Source: Chloroflexota bacterium
Lineage (GTDB): Bacteria > Chloroflexota > Limnocylindria > Limnocylindrales > CSP1-4
DNA length: 64,000 bases
Assembly (NCBI GenBank): GCA_919901745.1
Contig: CAKKPP010000025.1
Coordinates: 55,371 to 119,370 of the forward strand
Reading direction: 5' to 3'
The notes under the pieces were generated by a model, which was not told the origin of the DNA, made no database searches, and saw only the letters and a list, made by a program, of their open reading frames with translations. Positions 59,930 to 64,000 of this stretch are shown here, one piece after another; position 1 is the first letter of the stretch, and each line of letters starts with the position of its first letter. Both the position numbers and the translations under genes were made by a program.

Positions 59930-60604
59930 TCAGGCCCCCTGACCGGCGATGCCGGCGGCGGCTTCGCGGGGCCCGCGCTCGGGTGCGATCTCACCGCGAT
60001 AGATCCAGACCTTGACGCCGATCCGGCCGTACGTGGTATGCGCGTGGATCTGGCCGTAGCTGATGTCGGCACGGAGCGTGCCGAGCGGAATTCGACCCTC
60101 GCGGTCCCACTCGCGACGGCCCATCTCGGAGCCGCCGAGGCGCCCGGCAACGGCGATCTTGACCCCCTTGGCGCCGGCCTTCATCGAGCGCTGGATGGCC
60201 TGCTTCATGGCCTTCTTGAAGGCAATCCGCCGCGACAGCTGCTGTGCGATGTTCATGGCGACGAGGTGGGCGTCGAGCTCCGGCTGGCGGATCTCCTTGA
60301 TCTCCAGCTTGACCTTGCGCAGCGTGAGCGCCCCGATCTGCTGGCGCAGGATCTCGACGTTCTGGCCGCCCCGGCCGATCACGATCCCGGGCTTGGCCGT
60401 GTGGACGGTAACCGTGACGTGATTGATGCCGCGCTCGATCTCGACCTGGCTCACGCTCGCGTTGGCCAGGCGCTGCTCGACGAGCTTGCGGACCGTGATG
60501 TCCTCCTTGAGCAGCGTCGTGTACTCCTTGTCGGCATACCACTTCGCCGTCCAGGTGCGCGAAATGCCCAGGCGGAACCCGTAGGGGTGGACCTTGTGTC
60601 CCAT
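59930..60604 (-). CDS. rpsC: 30S ribosomal protein uS3
   Basis: mRNA-entry protein. 224 residues with [20 protein letters not shown], the KH domain [19 protein letters not shown] and the C-terminal [23 protein letters not shown] segment ([19 protein letters not shown]). Three bases before rplP. Confidence 0.97.
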   Translation of the reverse strand: MGHKVHPYGFRLGISRTWTAKWYADKEYTTLLKEDITVRKLVEQRLANASVSQVEIERGINHVTVTVHTAKPGIVIGRGGQNVEILRQQIGALTLRKVKLEIKEIRQPELDAHLVAMNIAQQLSRRIAFKKAMKQAIQRSMKAGAKGVKIAVAGRLGGSEMGRREWDREGRIPLGTLRADISYGQIHAHTTYGRIGVKVWIYRGEIAPERGPREAAAGIAGQGA

Positions 60605-60607
60605 CGA

Positions 60608-60946
60608 TCAGGCCTCCCGGTCCGCGACGACGATGGTGATGTGCGTCATCGGCTTGTGGATCGGAAACGCCCGACCCTGTGCCCGCGGCCGCCAACGCTT
60701 GATCGACGGGCCCTCCTGGGCCTGCGCGTCGGCGATGTACAGGTCCTCCGCGGACAGGCTGTGGTTGTTCTCGGCATTCGCGGTCGCGCTCTTCAGCACC
60801 GCGGCGATGTTGCGGGCGGCATGCTGGGGCATGAACGAGAGCAGCGCGGCGGCTTCCTCGACTCCGCGGCCCTTGATCGCCCGGGTGACCAGGCGGGCCT
60901 TGCGGGTCGAGCCGCGAAGGTACTTGGCAGTGGCTGATACACGCAC
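60608..60946 (-). CDS. rplV: 50S ribosomal protein uL22
   Basis: Tunnel-lining protein. 112 residues: RVSATAKYLRGSTRKARLVT, ALLSFMPQHAARNIAAVLKS and the loop KRWRPRAQGRAFPIHKPMTH. Normal length. Confidence 0.97.
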   Translation of the reverse strand: MRVSATAKYLRGSTRKARLVTRAIKGRGVEEAAALLSFMPQHAARNIAAVLKSATANAENNHSLSAEDLYIADAQAQEGPSIKRWRPRAQGRAFPIHKPMTHITIVVADREA

Positions 60947-60956
60947 GTTCCGGCTC

Positions 60957-61241
60957 CTACTTCAACGCCGTCGAGCGGTCGGTGTGCTTGCCGTGCCCGC
61001 GGTACGTGCGGGTGGGCGAGAATTCACCGAGCCGATGCCCGACCATGTTCTCGGTCACGTAGACCGGGACGTGCTTCTTGCCGTTGTAGACCGCGATCGT
61101 GTGCCCGATCAGGCTCGGAAAGATCACGGATGCACGAGACCAGGTCTTGACGACCTTCTTCTCGCTGCGCCGATTCATCTCCTCGACGCGGCTGAACAGG
61201 CGGGCCTCGATGAACGGCCCCTTCTTGATTGAGCGGGACAT
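60957..61241 (-). CDS. rpsS: 30S ribosomal protein uS19
   Basis: 94 residues with [39 protein letters not shown] and [20 protein letters not shown]. Normal head protein. Confidence 0.98.
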   Translation of the reverse strand: MSRSIKKGPFIEARLFSRVEEMNRRSEKKVVKTWSRASVIFPSLIGHTIAVYNGKKHVPVYVTENMVGHRLGEFSPTRTYRGHGKHTDRSTALK

Positions 61242-61256
61242 GTCTTCCTACCTCCC

Positions 61257-62084
61257 CTACTTCCGGTGCCGAGATCGGACGATCAGGCGTCCGGTCGTGG
61301 CAGACCGGCGGGTGCGGTAACCCATCGCAGGCTTGCCCCAGGGCGTCTTGGGCGGCATCCCCGTCGGGGACTTGCCCTCGCCGCCGCCATGTGGATGGTC
61401 GCGCGGGTTCATGACCACACCGCGGACCTCAGGTCGCTGGCCGAGATGGCGAGCGCGACCTGCCTTGCCGAGATTCTGGTTTTCGTGATCGAGGTTGCCG
61501 ACCTGGCCGACCGTGGCAATGCAGCGGATGCTGACCCGCCGGACCTCGCCCGACGGCAGGCGCACCTGGGCGTAATCGCCCTCCTTGGCGAGGAGCTGCG
61601 CGGAGGTGCCGGCCGACCGAACGATCTGGCCGCCGCGCCCGGGTACGAGCTCGATGTTGTGGATCGTGGTTCCGAGCGGGATGTTGTGGATCGGCAAGGC
61701 GTTCCCCACCCGCGCCTCGGCATCGGGCCCGGCAACCACGACATCGCCGACCTTGAGCCCGTTGGGGACGAGCATGTAGCGCTTCTCGCCATCCCGATAG
61801 TGGAGCAGGCCGATCCGGGCGGAACGATTGGGGTCGTACTCGATCGTCGCGAGGCGAGCGGGCACGCCGACCTTGTCGCGCTTGAAGTCGATCCTGCGAT
61901 AGTGCTGCTTTTCGCCGCCGCCGCGATGGCGAACCGTACGACGTCCGGCGTTGTTGCGTCCGGACATCCGCTTCTGCGGCTCCAGCAACGGCTTGTGCGG
62001 CTGGTCGGTCGTGATCTCCTCGAACGTCGAGCGGGTCATGAACCGAATGCCCGGCGAGGTTGGCTTGTAACTGCGCAGCGGCAT
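61257..62084 (-). CDS. rplB: 50S ribosomal protein uL2
   Basis: 275 residues. [39 protein letters not shown], the conserved [16 protein letters not shown] and the catalytic-centre loop [17 protein letters not shown]. Normal. Confidence 0.98.
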   Translation of the reverse strand: MPLRSYKPTSPGIRFMTRSTFEEITTDQPHKPLLEPQKRMSGRNNAGRRTVRHRGGGEKQHYRRIDFKRDKVGVPARLATIEYDPNRSARIGLLHYRDGEKRYMLVPNGLKVGDVVVAGPDAEARVGNALPIHNIPLGTTIHNIELVPGRGGQIVRSAGTSAQLLAKEGDYAQVRLPSGEVRRVSIRCIATVGQVGNLDHENQNLGKAGRARHLGQRPEVRGVVMNPRDHPHGGGEGKSPTGMPPKTPWGKPAMGYRTRRSATTGRLIVRSRHRK

Positions 62085-62087
62085 GGC

Positions 62088-62402
62088 TCAGACCCCTTCG
62101 AAGAACTCGATCTTCTGGCCGGGGGCCAGTGTCACGATCGCCTTGCGCCACGGGGTGGTGTAGCCGACCTGGCGGCCTCCACGCGTACCTCGTCGCTTCT
62201 CCTTCGCCTTCATGGTCAGCACGTTGACCGCGACGACGTTGACGTTCTCGCTCTTGTACAGCTCCTCGATCGCCGCCTTGATCTGGATCTTGTTGGCGCG
62301 GCTGTGCACGGCGAAGGTGTACTTTCCGCGCGCAGCCTCCATGTTGGACTTCTCGCTGATCACCGGGCTCAGGATGATCTCGGGCGCGGTCAGGGCACTC
62401 AC
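62088..62402 (-). CDS. rplW: 50S ribosomal protein uL23
   Basis: 104 residues, exit-tunnel docking site for SRP and trigger factor. ILSPVISEKSNMEAARGKYTF, then RANKIQIKAAIEELYKSENV and GYTTPWRKAIVTLAPG. The start overlaps the rplD stop. Confidence 0.97.
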   Translation of the reverse strand: MSALTAPEIILSPVISEKSNMEAARGKYTFAVHSRANKIQIKAAIEELYKSENVNVVAVNVLTMKAKEKRRGTRGGRQVGYTTPWRKAIVTLAPGQKIEFFEGV

Positions 62403-63022
62403 GCGTACACCTCCTCGATGCGCGCGAGCGCGGGCTGCTCGATCACGATCAAGTCGGCCTTGAGCAGATCCACGACGTTCAGCGAGTCCGCCTGGATCAG
62501 GTTGACCGTGGGCAGGTTTCGCAGCGACAGGCGCAGGGTCCGATCACCGCCCGGGGAGACCACCAGCACGCGACCGGCGGCGCCGAGCGCCTTCAGCACG
62601 GCGGCCATCTCGCTGGTCTTGATCGCCTCCAGCCCGAAGGAGTCGATCACCTTGATCGCCTCGTCGCCCAGCTTGGCGGTGAGCGCACCGCGCAGCGCGA
62701 GTGCCTTCATCTTGCGCGGCAGGCGCTGCACGTACGAGCGCGGGTGCGGCCCGAACACCACACCGCCGCCGCGATAGTGCGGCGCAGACTTGGAACCCTG
62801 GCGCGCGCGGCCGGTCCCCTTCTGCCGATATGGCTTCGCTCCGCCGCCGCGGACCTCGCCGCGGGTCTTCGTATCGTGCGTGCCGATGCGACGCGCCGCC
62901 AACTGGGCCGTCACGACCTGGTGCAGGACGGCGGTATTGATCGGCGCGGCGAACAGCTCGTCGCTGAGTTCGACCGTGCCGACAGTTGCGCCGGAGCGAT
63001 CGTACAGGGTGGTCTGGGGCAT
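62399..63022 (-). CDS. rplD: 50S ribosomal protein uL4
   Basis: 207 residues, tunnel constriction and, in E. coli, S10 operon repressor. The N-terminal part ends in QKGTGRARQGSKSAPHYRGG, the extended loop. It is followed by VFGPHPRSYVQRLPRKMKAL. Normal length. Confidence 0.97.
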   Translation of the reverse strand: MPQTTLYDRSGATVGTVELSDELFAAPINTAVLHQVVTAQLAARRIGTHDTKTRGEVRGGGAKPYRQKGTGRARQGSKSAPHYRGGGVVFGPHPRSYVQRLPRKMKALALRGALTAKLGDEAIKVIDSFGLEAIKTSEMAAVLKALGAAGRVLVVSPGGDRTLRLSLRNLPTVNLIQADSLNVVDLLKADLIVIEQPALARIEEVYA

Positions 63023-63023
63023 C

Positions 63024-63635
63024 TCAGGCCTTCTTCACGAGGATCAACGAGCCGCGCGGTCCGGGGAGACTCCCCTTGACGAGCAGCAGGTTCCGTTCGG
63101 CATCCGTGCGCACAACGCGCAGCTTCTTGGTGGTCACGCGTTCGTCACCCATGTGTCCGGCCATCCGGACGCCCTTGTAGACGCGACCCGGTGTCGTGCC
63201 TGGGCCGATCGAGCCCGGCTCGCGATGGTGGTCCGAGCCATGGGTCTTGGGTCCGCTGGAGAAGTGATGGCGTTTGATGTGGCCGGCGAAGCCCTTGCCC
63301 TTCGAGATGCCGGTGACGTCGACGAGGTCGCCGGTGGCGAACAGGTCGTCGATCCCGACCGCCGTACCCACTTCATAGCCGGCCAGGTCGTCCACCCGAA
63401 ACTCGCGGATCTTGGAGAGCTTCGGCAGCGACCCAAGCTGTCCCAGCCTGGGCTTCGTCAGGCGCTTGGCAACCTCGGCGCCGAGTTGCACCGCGCTGTA
63501 CCCGTCGCGCTCCCTCGTTCGGAGCCGCGTGACGATATTGGGTTCGATGGCCACGACGCTGACGGCCACCATCGTGCCGTCGTCCGCGAACACCTGGGTC
63601 ATGCCGACCTTGCGGCCGATCAGTCCGATACTCAT
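63024..63635 (-). CDS. rplC: 50S ribosomal protein uL3
   Basis: 203 residues. IGLIGRKVGMTQVFADDG at the N-terminus, VDVTGISKGKGFAGHIKRHH and GRVYKGVRMAGHMGDERVT, the loop reaching the peptidyl transferase centre. Normal. Confidence 0.98.
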   Translation of the reverse strand: MSIGLIGRKVGMTQVFADDGTMVAVSVVAIEPNIVTRLRTRERDGYSAVQLGAEVAKRLTKPRLGQLGSLPKLSKIREFRVDDLAGYEVGTAVGIDDLFATGDLVDVTGISKGKGFAGHIKRHHFSSGPKTHGSDHHREPGSIGPGTTPGRVYKGVRMAGHMGDERVTTKKLRVVRTDAERNLLLVKGSLPGPRGSLILVKKA

Positions 63636-63642
63636 CGCGACG

Positions 63643-63951
63643 TCACATCTTCACCACGATGTCGACGCCCGCGGGCAGCGACAACCGGCTGAGCGCATCG
63701 ATCGTCTTCGGCGTGGGGTCGAGGATGTCGATGAGCCGCTTGTGCGTGCGGATCTCGAACTGCTCCCGACTGTCCTTGTCGATGAACGGCGAGCGGATGA
63801 CGGTGAACTTTTCGATCCGGGTCGGCAGCGGCACAGGTCCGACGACATCGGCTCCCGTGCGCTGGCCGGTCTCGACGATCTGAAGCGCCGACTGATCGAG
63901 CAGTCGGTGATCGTAGGCCTTGAGGCGGATCCGGATCCGTTGCTTTGCCAT
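63643..63951 (-). CDS. rpsJ: 30S ribosomal protein uS10
   Basis: 102 residues, first gene of the S10 cluster. [20 protein letters not shown], then [20 protein letters not shown] and [19 protein letters not shown]. It begins seven bases after the tuf stop codon, so tuf and S10 genes are likely one run. Confidence 0.98.
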   Translation of the reverse strand: MAKQRIRIRLKAYDHRLLDQSALQIVETGQRTGADVVGPVPLPTRIEKFTVIRSPFIDKDSREQFEIRTHKRLIDILDPTPKTIDALSRLSLPAGVDIVVKM

Positions 63952-63958
63952 GTCGTGC

Positions 63959-64000
63959 CTACTCGACGATCGTGACGATGGCGCCGGCGCCGACGGTCCG
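63959..64000 (-). CDS. tuf: Elongation factor Tu, last 13 residues (5' part outside window)
   Basis: The last 14 codons of a minus-strand gene read [13 protein letters not shown] followed by TAG, the conserved C-terminus of EF-Tu. The tuf-rpsJ order is the usual str-S10 junction. Only this end is visible. Confidence 0.9.
   Translation of the reverse strand, partial: RTVGAGAIVTIVE

Noticed and set aside
1..64000. tRNA, rRNA, CRISPR and insertion sequences
   Set aside because: I saw no regular repeat-spacer array, no transposase and no recognisable tRNA or rRNA sequence by eye. A tRNA scan of the spacers would settle the tRNA point.

Overview
The window is a GC-rich bacterial chromosome segment with dense, tightly packed genes. 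It is entirely protein-coding apart from short spacers; I recognised no rRNA, tRNA, CRISPR array or insertion sequence. Zinc-type uS14, SD-led or apparently leaderless genes, a MutL-like actin-fold gene, the cdaA-cdaR-glmM-glmS order and the high GC suggest Chloroflexota, perhaps a Limnocylindria-like lineage. This is inference from gene content, not a phylogeny; a high-GC actinobacterium-like lineage is the main alternative.

Left part (1-24.7 kb), mixed strands. It starts with the 3'-truncated end of a GAF-PAS-PAS-GGDEF sensor (minus) and thymidine kinase (plus). Next is a minus-strand copper module: a cupredoxin lipoprotein, a CopB-type ATPase with a CsoR-like operator in front of it, and a YHS metal-binding protein. 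A histidine-kinase tail remnant, a DUF2330-like secreted protein and a second cupredoxin lipoprotein follow. Then come malic enzyme, an ATGA-coupled trio (MFS/spermidine-synthase fusion, a polytopic membrane protein, a zinc alcohol dehydrogenase), an MFS exporter, pyruvate phosphate dikinase, ferredoxin-NADP reductase, an XRE/PD-(D/E)XK-like protein, a 22-bp tandem repeat, glycyl-tRNA synthetase, an anchored exported protein, RecO and a polyprenyl diphosphate synthase.

Middle part (24.7-46.6 kb), all minus strand. In transcription order, the cell-envelope and c-di-AMP block is argF, a TPR protein, cdaA, cdaR, glmM, glmS, acpS, nnrD, alr, a macro-domain protein and a 96-residue unknown. It is followed by a MutL-like actin-fold protein with an unknown partner, the t6A set tsaE-tsaB-rimI-tsaD, rsmA, ispE, ridA, then an internal promoter, a 28-codon upstream ORF, glmU and a CNNM/CorC-type protein. 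Most junctions are 4-bp stop/start overlaps.

Right part (46.6-64 kb), all minus strand. The order is the classical tuf(end)-S10-spc-alpha arrangement: rpsJ, rplC, rplD, rplW, rplB, rpsS, rplV, rpsC, rplP, rpmC, rpsQ, rplN, rplX, rplE, rpsN, rpsH, rplF, rplR, rpsE, rpmD, rplO, secY, adk, map, infA, rpmJ (TTG start), rpsM, rpsK, rpsD, rpoA, rplQ, truA, rplM, rpsI. uL15 and uS17 carry unusual Ala/Glu-rich C-terminal tails.

I did not find an unmistakable new system. The best candidates for something undescribed are the MutL-like/partner pair, the XRE/nuclease-fold protein, the shared TACACT -10 element placed so that several genes would be leaderless, and the promoter plus 28-codon ORF coupled to glmU.
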